From Candidatus Bathyarchaeota archaeon A05DMB-2 (GTDB lineage Archaea > Thermoproteota > Bathyarchaeia > Bathyarchaeales > Bathycorpusculaceae): a stretch of DNA of 64,000 nucleotides. Positions within the stretch are counted from its first letter, which is position 1. Each line of letters begins with the position of its first letter. The notes beneath the pieces were generated by a model that did not search any database, was not told where the DNA came from, and saw only the letters and a program-made list of their open reading frames with translations. The position numbers and the translations under genes were made by a program. The DNA lies in assembly GCA_018475625.1 (NCBI GenBank), contig JAAKEZ010000005.1, positions 1 to 64,000 on the forward strand, read 5' to 3'. Positions 7,607-15,880 of the stretch are shown here, piece by piece.

Positions 7607-9643
7607 TTACACTCCCACGCTTATGATTAGCAGTATCACGAGGACGATGAAACCGAGAAGCGCTGCGGCAAGGTAGTGCTGAAGACTGCTGGAGGAACCC
7701 TCTGCCCTAGAAGCAGAACGTAAAGTGTGACGGGCAATAATGTCCAGAAACCTGTCCGCAAGGCTGTCGAGGGTTTTCACTTTCGCTGCTGAATCCACAG
7801 TTCGTCCAGCAATCACCGTCAACAACTGGTCTGCTGCCGCTTCAAAATACTTGTGGACGCCGCCAGCAAAGCGGATAACCATGTTGGCGAACACCATTGG
7901 GAAAATCTCCAAAAACACAACTTCAAAGAATTTTACGCCTCTAGAGAAAAGCATTACGCCTTTGGCAACGACTTTTTCGTAAAAGTCGTCGAAGAAGTAA
8001 CCGTGGCTCAAGAGTTTAGCCAGCGGGTTCGACGCGCTTCGGAGAGAATTCATGATGGAATAGTTCTTCCAATAAGCTGCATAAATCAGTAGCCCTGCCG
8101 GGATGAGGATGACTGCGAATATGGCGGTCTCTAACCCCACAAACGAACTCAGTAAACTCGGCACCTCAGCAACGCCCATGTAACTGCCCAGCCAAGGCTC
8201 CAGAAAACCCCAGATCAAGCACGCTACTGCCAAGACAAACGCTGGTGCCAGCATGATTTTGGGCGCCTCGTGCGGGTGAAGTTTCTGCAGGTGCTCGGAC
8301 TCTTTGCCTAAGAAGATGAGTTTGACGAATCGGAGGCTGTACGCAAACGTAATCGCTGTGGTGGCGTAGATGAGGATGACTTGCAGGAGACTTCCCTCTT
8401 CGGTTATGCTGGTGATGATTAAGCCTTTGCTGAAGAACGCTGCGAACGGAGGCAAGCCGCTGGTGGTCAAAATCATGATTATGGCTAAAGCGTAAGTTAC
8501 TGGCATCGCCTTCCGCAGTCCGCCCATCAGCCGCATGTCTCTGGTGCCGAGCGCGTGAATTATCCCTCCTGCCAAGAGGAAGCCCAACCCCTCGAAAAAG
8601 GCATGGCTCATCGTGTGGAACAGGCTTGCGAACCAGCCCAGCGATTCCGACGCAGCCAGGGAAGTCCCTAAAGCAGCCATCATGAAGCCCAATTGGCTGA
8701 CTGTAGAATAAGCGAGGACGCCTTTGATGTCGGGCGTGTACAACGCCATCGTGGCGCCAAGGAAAGCTGTCAAGACACCTATCCAAGCCACGGTTGGAAG
8801 CCATGAACCCTCAAGCACCGCAATCATAGGTGCGGCAATCAGGATGAAACGGGCTATTAGGTAGACACCGGCCTTCACCATCGTGGCGGCGTGAAGTAAC
8901 GCGCTTATCGAGGTTGGCGCTTCCATGGCGCTGTACAGCCACGTGTGCAACGGAAGCTGTGCGGACTTGGCGATGGCACCGCCTAAAACGAGGAAGGCAA
9001 CAACCGTTAACGTTGACGAGGGCAAAGTGCCGTTCAGGATTGCTGTTATGGTGCCGTGGAAGCTGAACGTGTTCAGGCTCGCGTACAGAATGCCGACGGC
9101 AGCGAGCAGTGAGGCGTCACCGATGCGGGTCATTATGAAGACTTTGTTGCCCGCTTTGACGGATTCGGGACGGTTGTTCCAGAAGCTGATTAGTGAGTAG
9201 CTGCATAAGCCCACCATCTCCCAGAAGATGAACAGCTGCAGAAAATTGTCTGAGATGACGAGCCCGATCATGGAGCCGATGAACAGGAGCAGGTAGAAGT
9301 AGTAGCGGGTCAGGTTCTCCTCATGTTTCATGTAGCCTAAAGAGTAAATAGCGATTATGAGCCCGAAAAAGCCCACCAAACACGTGAACAGGACGCTGAG
9401 CGGATCAATGTACACGCCAGCCGTAATCGCTTGAGAAATCCATGGAGCCACCAGATTAATGGCGCCGCCCTCGCCTGAAGACGCGGCGGGTATAAGCGTT
9501 AACGCTAAGGACGCCGTTACCGCAGTCACGCCAATGACGAAGGCATTTCGGGCTTTTTCGCCTGCACGAGCGATTAACGGAACGAAAACGCTGGAAACCA
9601 GCGGAAAAATCCAAACAAGCCACGATGTTACATCAGCCAACAT
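7607..9643 (-). CDS. NuoL-like antiporter subunit with lengthened C-terminal arm
   Basis: NuoL/5-type subunit, 678 residues from the ATG at 9643, one base after the K stop codon; a longer reading from 9667 would overlap K. It shows IFWEMVGLCSYSLISFW (helix-5 glutamate) and KSAQLPLHTWLYSAMEAP (channel lysine). After the last core helix comes the lateral arm, beginning at YFFDDFY and ending before a final membrane helix (AAALLGFIVLVILL). By my count the arm spans about 105-110 residues, whereas the same stretch in E. coli NuoL is, from memory, about 60. That fits a longer membrane arm with an extra M subunit. Confidence 0.93.
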   Translation of the reverse strand: MLADVTSWLVWIFPLVSSVFVPLIARAGEKARNAFVIGVTAVTASLALTLIPAASSGEGGAINLVAPWISQAITAGVYIDPLSVLFTCLVGFFGLIIAIYSLGYMKHEENLTRYYFYLLLFIGSMIGLVISDNFLQLFIFWEMVGLCSYSLISFWNNRPESVKAGNKVFIMTRIGDASLLAAVGILYASLNTFSFHGTITAILNGTLPSSTLTVVAFLVLGGAIAKSAQLPLHTWLYSAMEAPTSISALLHAATMVKAGVYLIARFILIAAPMIAVLEGSWLPTVAWIGVLTAFLGATMALYTPDIKGVLAYSTVSQLGFMMAALGTSLAASESLGWFASLFHTMSHAFFEGLGFLLAGGIIHALGTRDMRLMGGLRKAMPVTYALAIIMILTTSGLPPFAAFFSKGLIITSITEEGSLLQVILIYATTAITFAYSLRFVKLIFLGKESEHLQKLHPHEAPKIMLAPAFVLAVACLIWGFLEPWLGSYMGVAEVPSLLSSFVGLETAIFAVILIPAGLLIYAAYWKNYSIMNSLRSASNPLAKLLSHGYFFDDFYEKVVAKGVMLFSRGVKFFEVVFLEIFPMVFANMVIRFAGGVHKYFEAAADQLLTVIAGRTVDSAAKVKTLDSLADRFLDIIARHTLRSASRAEGSSSSLQHYLAAALLGFIVLVILLIISVGV

Positions 9644-9644
9644 T

Positions 9645-9965
9645 TTAATCTGCATCCTCCTCTTCATCTAGTTTTTCCGTTTCCAACTTCATCAATTCGT
9701 CCATGTCGCTGGTTCCGTACTTCTTAGAGACGATAACGAGCAACGCAAGGATTACGCCGCTTACCGCGGTGTCGGTGGAGAACGCCAGCACCATGAACGC
9801 TTCGCCCAGACCCAGCCCCATGGAAGAGGCAAGCATCACGAAGTTCAGCGTCGCCGCGGTGGCGATTAACTCGACCGACACGAACACCTTCAGCAGGTGG
9901 CGCTGGGTTAACAAGCCGTAAATGCCGATTGCCAGCATGATTAAGGATAAGATGACGAAGTCCAT
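9645..9965 (-). CDS. NuoK-like subunit
   Basis: A 106-residue, three-helix NuoK/4L-type protein. The membrane glutamate of helix 2 is present (VSVELIATAATLNF, equivalent to E36 of E. coli NuoK). At the position of the second conserved glutamate (E72 in E. coli) I align a valine, with an aspartate three residues earlier (FSTDTAVSGV). The C terminus is an acidic tail (KLETEKLDEEEDAD). It overlaps the J gene by one base and is followed one base later by L. In complex I this subunit carries protons between the catalytic arm and the antiporters. Confidence 0.9.
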   Translation of the reverse strand: MDFVILSLIMLAIGIYGLLTQRHLLKVFVSVELIATAATLNFVMLASSMGLGLGEAFMVLAFSTDTAVSGVILALLVIVSKKYGTSDMDELMKLETEKLDEEEDAD

Positions 9966-10426
9966 CAGTCGCCCCCGTTCTTTCTTTCGTACAAAACTAT
10001 GGCTATCCCAATAGCCACCGTCATTATGACTAAACCCTGCAGCACGATGTCAGGGGCTCTTAAATCCCATAAGGCTTCACCAAAGGGGACGCCGGAGCCA
10101 GACGCTGCGGAAAGGGGAACGGAGAGGAAAATCGGGAACAAAGACAAAACCGCGCTCACCACGATAACTGTTAGTGCACTCTTCAGCGAGGTTTTCTGTT
10201 TGGGCTTTTCGCTTAACATTTCTCCAGATAGGAAGAGAACTGCTAGGGTTCCGATGCCCACGGCGAATTGGAAAATAGCCACGTAAACAGCACCATTTAA
10301 CAGGAACAGAAGCGCGGTGAACATGAAGGTGCCAGCGAGAGCAACGACGGAGTACACGGCTTCATCTAAGAAGATGGCTAGACAAGCCGAGATTATCAGT
10401 CCAACCGAGAGTACCTCAAGGATCAT
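9965..10426 (-). CDS. NuoJ-like subunit
   Basis: A 153-residue protein with five hydrophobic segments. The third contains the conserved NuoJ pattern (AVYVAIFQFAVGIGTLAVLFL, corresponding to the Y/G-rich pi-bulge helix of ND6). The length is typical of short archaeal and bacterial NuoJ. It sits between I (two-base gap) and K (one-base overlap). A full-length NuoJ next to NuoK and NuoA is a complex I feature. Confidence 0.88.
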   Translation of the reverse strand: MILEVLSVGLIISACLAIFLDEAVYSVVALAGTFMFTALLFLLNGAVYVAIFQFAVGIGTLAVLFLSGEMLSEKPKQKTSLKSALTVIVVSAVLSLFPIFLSVPLSAASGSGVPFGEALWDLRAPDIVLQGLVIMTVAIGIAIVLYERKNGGD

Positions 10427-10428
10427 GG

Positions 10429-10815
10429 TTATGCACCGCTTTTTTCCTGATGACTCGGTTCTGGTTTTACTACCAAGTTAGATTTATCAGTTGAGGCTAA
10501 CTCGAAGAACATTGAGCTTTTGATCGCGTTCCTCGGGCAGCTTTCGGCGCATTGATAGCAGAAGATGCACTGGTCCAGGTGGAACAGAGGTCTCCGTTTT
10601 CCCTCAACCTCAACCATCTCGATGGCTTTGGCGGGGCAGTCTCTAGAGCATAAGCCGCAACTTGCGCAGAGGTTGATGTCAAAGACCTGTTTGCCCCTGA
10701 AGCCTTCTGGCACCTCAGCCTTCACAAACGGGTACTTGCACGTGGCGGGTTTCATGAATATATGCGCGAACACTTCTTTTATCATGGGCGATACACGTGA
10801 CTTCTTTTTCGACAT
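10429..10815 (-). CDS. NuoI-like ferredoxin subunit, two [4Fe-4S]
   Basis: A 128-residue protein with two complete [4Fe-4S] motifs, CASCGLCSRDCP and CIFCYQCAESCP, as in NuoI, HycF and MbhN. It passes electrons from ferredoxin to the cluster of subunit B. It lies between H and J with gaps of a few bases. No NADH-binding subunits (NuoE, F, G) or F420 subunit (FpoF) are encoded in the operon, so reduced ferredoxin is the most likely electron donor or acceptor (inference). Confidence 0.93.
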   Translation of the reverse strand: MSKKKSRVSPMIKEVFAHIFMKPATCKYPFVKAEVPEGFRGKQVFDINLCASCGLCSRDCPAKAIEMVEVEGKRRPLFHLDQCIFCYQCAESCPRNAIKSSMFFELASTDKSNLVVKPEPSHQEKSGA

Positions 10816-10820
10816 TCTTT

Positions 10821-11822
10821 TTACACCACCATTGGATACACATAGGTAGCCATAGCAACGGTTAACGCGAGTGACAGCACCGAAAGAGGAAGCAGCATTC
10901 GCCAGTTAGCTGTCAACACTTGGTCGATGCGCAACCTTGCAAACAGACACGTCACGTACTCGGTGACAATCACGACGGCTAAAACCTTGAGCACGAACCA
11001 CAGGCTGTACCAGAACGCTGGCAAGCCGAAGAACACTGGTCCGTAGGGTCCGCCGAGGAACAGTTCCACGACTAGCGCGGCACCGAGGACGATTTGCACG
11101 TCTCTTGTGAGGTGCAGGAATGCGAGTTTGCCGCCGCAGTACTCAGTTTCGAGTCCGCCGACAACCTCGCTTTCGGCGTGTGGGATGTCAAACGGGTCTT
11201 TCTCAAGTTCCGCCTGAAGCGCTATTATGAAAAGGACGAAACCCCAGGGCGCCAATAAGATAAACGGCAGATACTGGCTCGCCGCGATTGCGGAAATGGT
11301 CAAGCTCCCAGCCAGAAACGCCGGCGTCAACGCAAGGAGGAAAAGCGGGATGTCGTAGCCGAGGAACTGGGTGAGAACCCTTGCCGCGCCGATGCCGCCG
11401 TATGGGTTGGAGGAAGCCCATCCCGACATAAACAGAAAAAAGTTGGCTACCGTGACCAGAGCCATGATGAAGATGAGGTCACCGGTGAAGCCTGACATTG
11501 ATATGGCGCTTGAACCATCGATTGGCAGGAAGCATATGGCAAAAACCATAACTGAAAAGGCTATGATTGGCGCGATTCTGAAAATGTTTTTCTTGGCGTC
11601 ACGCGGGATAATCTCTTCCTTCGTCAACAGCTTGATGAAGTCAGCGAGAGGCTGCAGTATGCCTGCTGGGCCCGCGACGGCTGGGCCGACACGGTTCTGC
11701 ATCCGAGCTTCAATTTTCCGCTCTACCCAATCGCAGAATAACGTGAAGAACAGGATGAACGTAAAACCGGGGAATACGAGCACGCGGAAAATCAGCAAAA
11801 AGTCAAGCATTCTTTTCCTCAC
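10821..11822 (-). CDS. NuoH-like membrane anchor subunit
   Basis: A 333-residue, eight-helix NuoH/ND1-type protein that anchors the catalytic arm. Family motifs are clear: ERKIEARMQNRVGP, GILQPLADFIKLLTKEEIIP, and EKDPFDIPHAESEVVGGLETEY, the acidic loop facing the catalytic site. The GTG at 11822 overlaps the CD stop by four bases. An ATG at 11810, four codons on and preceded by AGGTGAGG, is an equally good start. Confidence 0.95.
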   Translation of the reverse strand: MRKRMLDFLLIFRVLVFPGFTFILFFTLFCDWVERKIEARMQNRVGPAVAGPAGILQPLADFIKLLTKEEIIPRDAKKNIFRIAPIIAFSVMVFAICFLPIDGSSAISMSGFTGDLIFIMALVTVANFFLFMSGWASSNPYGGIGAARVLTQFLGYDIPLFLLALTPAFLAGSLTISAIAASQYLPFILLAPWGFVLFIIALQAELEKDPFDIPHAESEVVGGLETEYCGGKLAFLHLTRDVQIVLGAALVVELFLGGPYGPVFFGLPAFWYSLWFVLKVLAVVIVTEYVTCLFARLRIDQVLTANWRMLLPLSVLSLALTVAMATYVYPMVV

Positions 11823-13387
11823 CTGTCAGTGCATGAGAAGCAGGGGTCTAAACTCACAAAGTTCGCTGGAACATCAGCTATGCTGCCACCGATGGCTGTT
11901 TTGATGAATGCTGGAATGTTAGCAAAGGTGGGAGTACGCACCTTAACACGCTCAGGATAAGCGGTACCGTTGCTCTTCACATAGTAGAATAACTCGCCTC
12001 TGGGCGCTTCCACGCGGTTAACTGCTTCTCCTGCGGTGACGACCCTCGGCACCTTGATTCTGTAAGGTCCACTCGGCAGGTGGTCTACAGCGTAATCGAT
12101 TATGTTTATGCTCTCGGTTATCTCGTCTAAGCGGACTTGGAGACGCGCAAAAGTGTCGCCTTCAGTGCGTGTGATGACTTTGAAGGGGATTTCTCCGTAA
12201 GCCTCGTATGGGTCGTCCTTGCGCACGTCCATGTTGACACCTGAGGCTCTCGCTACTGGTCCCACGACGCACAGCCTTAATGCGTCTTCCTTTGAGAGCA
12301 CGCCCACTTTCCGGGTTCGCATCCTGAAAGAGGGTTCACTGTCGTAGAGTTTCTGGTAGAAGTCCATCTTCTTCATAAGAGCTTCGAGGCGCGTTTTTAT
12401 TTTGGGGACGTCAGTTTCAGATAGGTCTCGGCGTACACCGCCTACAGTCATGGCTGATGAGATAACGCGGTTGCCTGTGAGCATTTCCGTTAAGTCCATG
12501 ATTGGCTCGCGGTCGCGCCACATGTACTGGAAAAGCGTTTCATAGCCTATTTCGAGCCCAGCGTGCCCGAGGAGAAGGAGGTGGCTGTGCAGTCTGTTCA
12601 GTTCAAGGATTATGGTGCGGATGTACTTGGCTCGGGCTGGCACTTCGACGCTCATTATTTTCTCCACGGTTTCCACGAAGCATGCGGCGTGGCATGAGTT
12701 GCAAATGCCGCAGATTCTCTCCACCAAGTAAACGTCTTGCAGGTAGGTGCGCTGCTCAGAAGCCTTTTCCACACCCCTGTGAACGTAGCCGATGCGCGGC
12801 TCAACATCATTAACAGTTTCGCCGTCAACCTTTATCTGGAACTTCTCAGGCTCAAGCAACGCTGGGTGCTGCGGACCAACCACTATGTTGACTAGTTTAC
12901 CTTCGCTTTGTGGCTGCAACTGCACCGGCTCATGTTGGGCGCTGCAACTTGCGCAGTTTTCCACATTAGCAGTGACTTCTTCGAGTTTAGCGTCTTTCCT
13001 GAGAGGATACAGGTTTGCAGGCCAATCGTCTGGAAGAACAAGCCGCGCGGGGTTCGGATGCCCCTGGAAGACTATGCCGAAGAGGTCGGCGACTTCCCTT
13101 TCGTGGAAGTTCGCACCTGGAATGAGATCTGTTATTGATGCGATTTGCGGGTTTTCTTTCGGAACCTCGGTTCTGACGGTTACGATTAAGCCGTCCGTTC
13201 GCATATGGTACATGACGCCTATTTTCTCGCCCATATCTAAGCCCGTAATCGCGGAGATGCCAACGTTGCCATCGTTTTCGAGTAGAATCCTGACGACATC
13301 TCGGTTGAGACCTGCATCCACATGGATGGTAGCTTTTCCGAGGTAGGCAGGTTGAATTTGGACTTTGTCGCTCAACCTTGCTTGCAA
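11819..13387 (-). CDS. fused NuoC-NuoD-type catalytic subunit with [NiFe]-hydrogenase cysteines
   Basis: A 522-residue protein. Residues 1-155 are the NuoC/30-kDa-type domain (HEREVADLFGI..GHPNPARL). Residues 165-522 are the large-subunit domain (GPQHPALLEPEKF..). Unlike complex I NuoD, it keeps both metal-binding cysteine pairs of [NiFe] hydrogenases: RICGICNSCH (C226, C229, H233; fits RxCGxCxxxH) and DPCFSCTDR (C516, C519) at the very C terminus. The protein ends at that arginine, so no C-terminal peptide needs removing during maturation, as in some Ech/CooH-type enzymes. The fused C-D layout recalls HycE/HyfG. A further CASC pair (145-148) lies in the linker. I infer a group 4 energy-converting hydrogenase. 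Confidence 0.93.
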   Translation of the reverse strand: MQARLSDKVQIQPAYLGKATIHVDAGLNRDVVRILLENDGNVGISAITGLDMGEKIGVMYHMRTDGLIVTVRTEVPKENPQIASITDLIPGANFHEREVADLFGIVFQGHPNPARLVLPDDWPANLYPLRKDAKLEEVTANVENCASCSAQHEPVQLQPQSEGKLVNIVVGPQHPALLEPEKFQIKVDGETVNDVEPRIGYVHRGVEKASEQRTYLQDVYLVERICGICNSCHAACFVETVEKIMSVEVPARAKYIRTIILELNRLHSHLLLLGHAGLEIGYETLFQYMWRDREPIMDLTEMLTGNRVISSAMTVGGVRRDLSETDVPKIKTRLEALMKKMDFYQKLYDSEPSFRMRTRKVGVLSKEDALRLCVVGPVARASGVNMDVRKDDPYEAYGEIPFKVITRTEGDTFARLQVRLDEITESINIIDYAVDHLPSGPYRIKVPRVVTAGEAVNRVEAPRGELFYYVKSNGTAYPERVKVRTPTFANIPAFIKTAIGGSIADVPANFVSLDPCFSCTDR

Positions 13388-13409
13388 AGCGGTAATTAAT
13401 GGGTCTTGG

Positions 13410-13865
13410 TTATTTTGAGTCGTTTACTTTCGCCTCTGTTTTTGGTGCTTTTAATGAGTTGAGAAGTTTCACCACGCCATCGATTATGGCTTCTGGCTTC
13501 GGTGGGCAGCCGGGGATGTACGCGTTCACGGGTATGACTTTGTCCACTCCGCCTGCTACGGTGTAGTTGCCTTTGAATACGCCGCCTGAGCACGCGCATG
13601 CGCCGATGGCTACCACAAACTTTGGTTCGGGCATCTGGTCGTAAATTCGTTTCAACCGTTCTGCACACTGCTTCGTGACTGCGCCCGTGGTTAGCAGGAC
13701 GTCTGCGTGGCGGGGTGAGGGTTCAAGTTTGATGCCAAAACGTTCCACATCAAAGCGGGGAGTCAGCAAAGCGACGACTTCGATGTCGCAGCCGTTGCAG
13801 GCGCCGCTGTTGAAGTGGAGAACCCATGGCGACTTTAGCCGTGCCCACGTTGCGAGTTTACTCAC
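13410..13865 (-). CDS. NuoB-type [4Fe-4S] small subunit, hydrogenase form
   Basis: A 151-residue small subunit of the NuoB/HycG/EchC family. The cluster ligands visible are C23 and C26 (SGACNGCDIE), C90 (GACACSGG) and C120 (IPGCPPKPE). Complex I NuoB has two adjacent cysteines at the first position; here they are spaced CxxC, and the following LLTPRFDVERFGI is also of the group 4 hydrogenase type. It would hold the cluster next to the NiFe site of the CD subunit. Its start overlaps the A gene by eight bases. Confidence 0.95.
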   Translation of the reverse strand: MSKLATWARLKSPWVLHFNSGACNGCDIEVVALLTPRFDVERFGIKLEPSPRHADVLLTTGAVTKQCAERLKRIYDQMPEPKFVVAIGACACSGGVFKGNYTVAGGVDKVIPVNAYIPGCPPKPEAIIDGVVKLLNSLKAPKTEAKVNDSK

Positions 13866-14190
13866 TGGCTTTTCCTCCTTCGAGGAGAATCAGGCTTGAC
13901 GCGAGCATCATGAAAAGGTATAGCATCAAGAGGACGGTGTTTGTTCCTGTTTTCATGAACACTGCGAACGCGAGAAGCAGGACCGCGGAGTCGAATATCA
14001 CGAAGTAGATGAGGAACTTGTACAGTGAAATGTTGACTTTGAGCCCGTGAAAGTTGGCTCTTTCCCCGCAAGCGTATGATGATTTCTCGTTTTCGCTTTG
14101 GATGGGTTTGGGTGAAGCTCGCCGTCCGAGTGCGTAGATGATTGAGGCGGTTGCGAGGATGAGTATGAACGCGACTGTGGCTTCAAGCAT
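13858..14190 (-). CDS. NuoA-like membrane subunit
   Basis: First gene of the operon: a three-helix NuoA/ND3-type protein. It has the loop SYACGERANFHG, matching the family YECG region that lies close to the catalytic site in complex I. Then comes ISLYKFLIYFVIFDSAVLLLAFAVF, with an acidic residue in helix 2. I prefer the ATG at 14190 (110 residues), since the first helix follows at once. A GTG at 14226 would add a charged 12-residue leader. NuoA is not normally part of group 4 hydrogenases, so its presence with hydrogenase-type B and CD genes is unusual. Confidence 0.85.
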   Translation of the reverse strand: MLEATVAFILILATASIIYALGRRASPKPIQSENEKSSYACGERANFHGLKVNISLYKFLIYFVIFDSAVLLLAFAVFMKTGTNTVLLMLYLFMMLASSLILLEGGKASE

Positions 14191-14226
14191 GTTTCCTGTT
14201 TCTTCCTTCTTCCGTTCCCTTTTCAC

Positions 14227-14548
14227 TCATGGACTGTGCCGCTGGCATGCTTTTATAAATTTGACGTTTGTTATGATCACGTGAATTCACTTGAACATAT
14301 ATAAGGTTATCGCCGAAAAAACTACATGAACATCCACTACCATCAGAAATAGCTGGTAATTTGTCTAAAAAGGGCTCGTTTTCTGCGCCAGCGTTTACAT
14401 CCTTTTTATTCTCCGTTTTCGTCCGCTTCCCTAGTAGTTAGAGCTAGCCTTTTAGATGAGCGAGTACATAGATTTAAAGCTTAACCATCAAATCATGCAC
14501 GGCTGATGATCTCTAAGCCGAAAACGAGGCTGGTTTTGTGAAACTGGC
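14227..14548. promoter_or_regulatory. hydrogenase operon promoter region
   Basis: A gene-free stretch. On the minus strand, tttataaaag at about 14251-14260 is a good TATA box; transcription would begin near 14228-14232, just before the first possible start of the A gene. The rest, up to the DUF1622 stop codon at 14549, holds AT-rich tracts and short GGCTT/AAGCC inverted repeats near 14515-14555 that could form a hairpin. I see no RNA gene. Confidence 0.55.
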
Positions 14549-15055
14549 TTATTCTGTTTCTTCTCCGCCGTGCCATCGTCTTTCCAAGTACAAAATCAGG
14601 CTGAAGAGACCTCTACTGAGGATGATGAGGATAAGCACAGAAAACTCCTCCCACGTCCTTGTGACTGTGGTTTTTATGATTTCGGCACCTATGAAAAATT
14701 CAAGGCTCAGTGTCAAATACCCCGAGAGGAAACGCGTGACGCAGGACGGCTTATACGCTTCTCGAAGCTTACACTGGATAAACCTGACTGTCACGACCAA
14801 GGCGCCGAAAACAACCACCAACGCACCTAGCATGTAGAGAATGTTGGTTCCCACCGTGAGCAAGACGTAGATGACTTCATAAACGGTTCCTCCCGGCACA
14901 TAGGTGACTCCTCCAGGCTGGAACAGGTTTCCGAGGTCTTTGTAGCCTACAGTAATGGTGGTGCCTACGACTACGGCGATGGCGATTACAGCCAGTACTG
15001 CAAGAGTCAAGGGGTCCATTCTTTTCTTGGTAGTGGGCACGGTGCATTCAGACAT
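14549..15055 (-). CDS. DUF1622 family membrane protein
   Basis: A 168-residue protein with three to four hydrophobic segments. The pattern GALVVVFGALVVTVRFI, then RFLSGYLTLSLEFFIGAEIIKTTV, then EFSVLILIILSRGLFSLILYLE matches DUF1622, a widespread small membrane family of unknown function. It reads in the same direction as the hydrogenase operon but is separated from it by about 320 bases with its own promoter region, so it is probably independent. Confidence 0.8.
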   Translation of the reverse strand: MSECTVPTTKKRMDPLTLAVLAVIAIAVVVGTTITVGYKDLGNLFQPGGVTYVPGGTVYEVIYVLLTVGTNILYMLGALVVVFGALVVTVRFIQCKLREAYKPSCVTRFLSGYLTLSLEFFIGAEIIKTTVTRTWEEFSVLILIILSRGLFSLILYLERRWHGGEETE

Positions 15056-15411
15056 TCATTCGGCAACCTATTGCTCATTATTACGCTGTTAACCTTAATA
15101 TTATTTATTCCCCAACATAGGCATTTATTTTTCATGTGAAAAGCTGAACCTCAACCAGCCTATTTGGCGTCTATTGATGGTTTGTTGCAGAAACCTATAG
15201 AGGGCCTATCCGTATTCGCGCCGAAACACGCCAAACCATGCAGAAGCGGTTAGAAGGGAGGGGACTACTAGCAGAGGTGTATCTGCAAAACATATAAACA
15301 AACTGTATAAACACCAACCCCACAGACCTGCGTGAGCGCAAGTTCCCCAGAGAATATTTATATTAGGCTTAATGACTTTACTGCAAGGAAAACCAGAAGG
15401 AACCAGAAAAC
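15056..15411. promoter_or_regulatory. divergent promoter region before ribosomal cluster
   Basis: A gene-free stretch between divergent genes. The plus-strand TATA-like gaatatttatattagg (15353-15368) sits about 45-55 bases before the eS19 start and probably drives the translation cluster. AT-rich tracts at about 15093-15112 could serve DUF1622. The 77-codon reading frame on the minus strand has no family features and is not called. Confidence 0.5.
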
Positions 15412-15876
15412 TTGACCACTCCTTACGATGTTCCAGCATCCAAGTTCATCGAAAAACTAGCCAAATACTTAAAAGAAAACGTGGACGAAGTGCAGCCGCC
15501 AACATGGGCAAGCGTAGCCAAAACAGGCTCACACGTAGAGAAACCGCCGCAGAATCCGAACTGGTGGTACACACGCAGCGCATCCATACTACGCAAAATC
15601 TACGTCCACGAACCCATAGGACTGGAAAAACTCCGCAGCGACTACGGCGGAAGAAAAGGCTTCACCGTCAAACCAAACCACGCTTCCAAATCAGGCGGAA
15701 GTAACATCCGCAAAATCCTGCAGCAGCTTGAAGCAGCAAGCTTAATCCAGAAAGCAACTCCAAAAGGAAGGGTAATGACGCCGAAAGGACGCAGGCTCCT
15801 CCGAGAAATAGCTGAAGACCTGCAGAAAGAACTGGTCAAAACCGCTCCAGAACTCAGGAAGTATCAAGGCGAATAA
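15412..15876 (+). CDS. rps19e: ribosomal protein eS19
   Basis: 154 residues, the usual archaeal eS19 length. The diagnostic stretches PPTWASVAKTGSHVEKPPQ, WWYTRSASILRKIY and RKGFTVKPNHASKSGGSNIRKILQQLE are present. It is a small-subunit protein needed for late 40S-type maturation in eukaryotes. The start is TTG at 15412, followed by ACC ACT CCT; no earlier in-frame start keeps the conserved N terminus. It is the first gene of the cluster, four bases before the PDCD5-like gene. Confidence 0.97.
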   Translation: MTTPYDVPASKFIEKLAKYLKENVDEVQPPTWASVAKTGSHVEKPPQNPNWWYTRSASILRKIYVHEPIGLEKLRSDYGGRKGFTVKPNHASKSGGSNIRKILQQLEAASLIQKATPKGRVMTPKGRRLLREIAEDLQKELVKTAPELRKYQGE

Positions 15877-15880
15877 GGCC

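Noticed and set aside
2929-14226. Reading the operon as ordinary Fpo or Nuo complex I
   Set aside because: The C226/C229 and C516/C519 pairs in CD and the CxxC in B are hydrogenase features; complex I and Fpo subunits lack them.
14500-14560. C/D-box-like gctgatgatc
   Set aside because: No matching D box or second C'/D' pair at suitable spacing.
15206-15439. 77-residue minus-strand frame
   Set aside because: It covers the eS19 promoter and start, with no domain or ribosome binding site.
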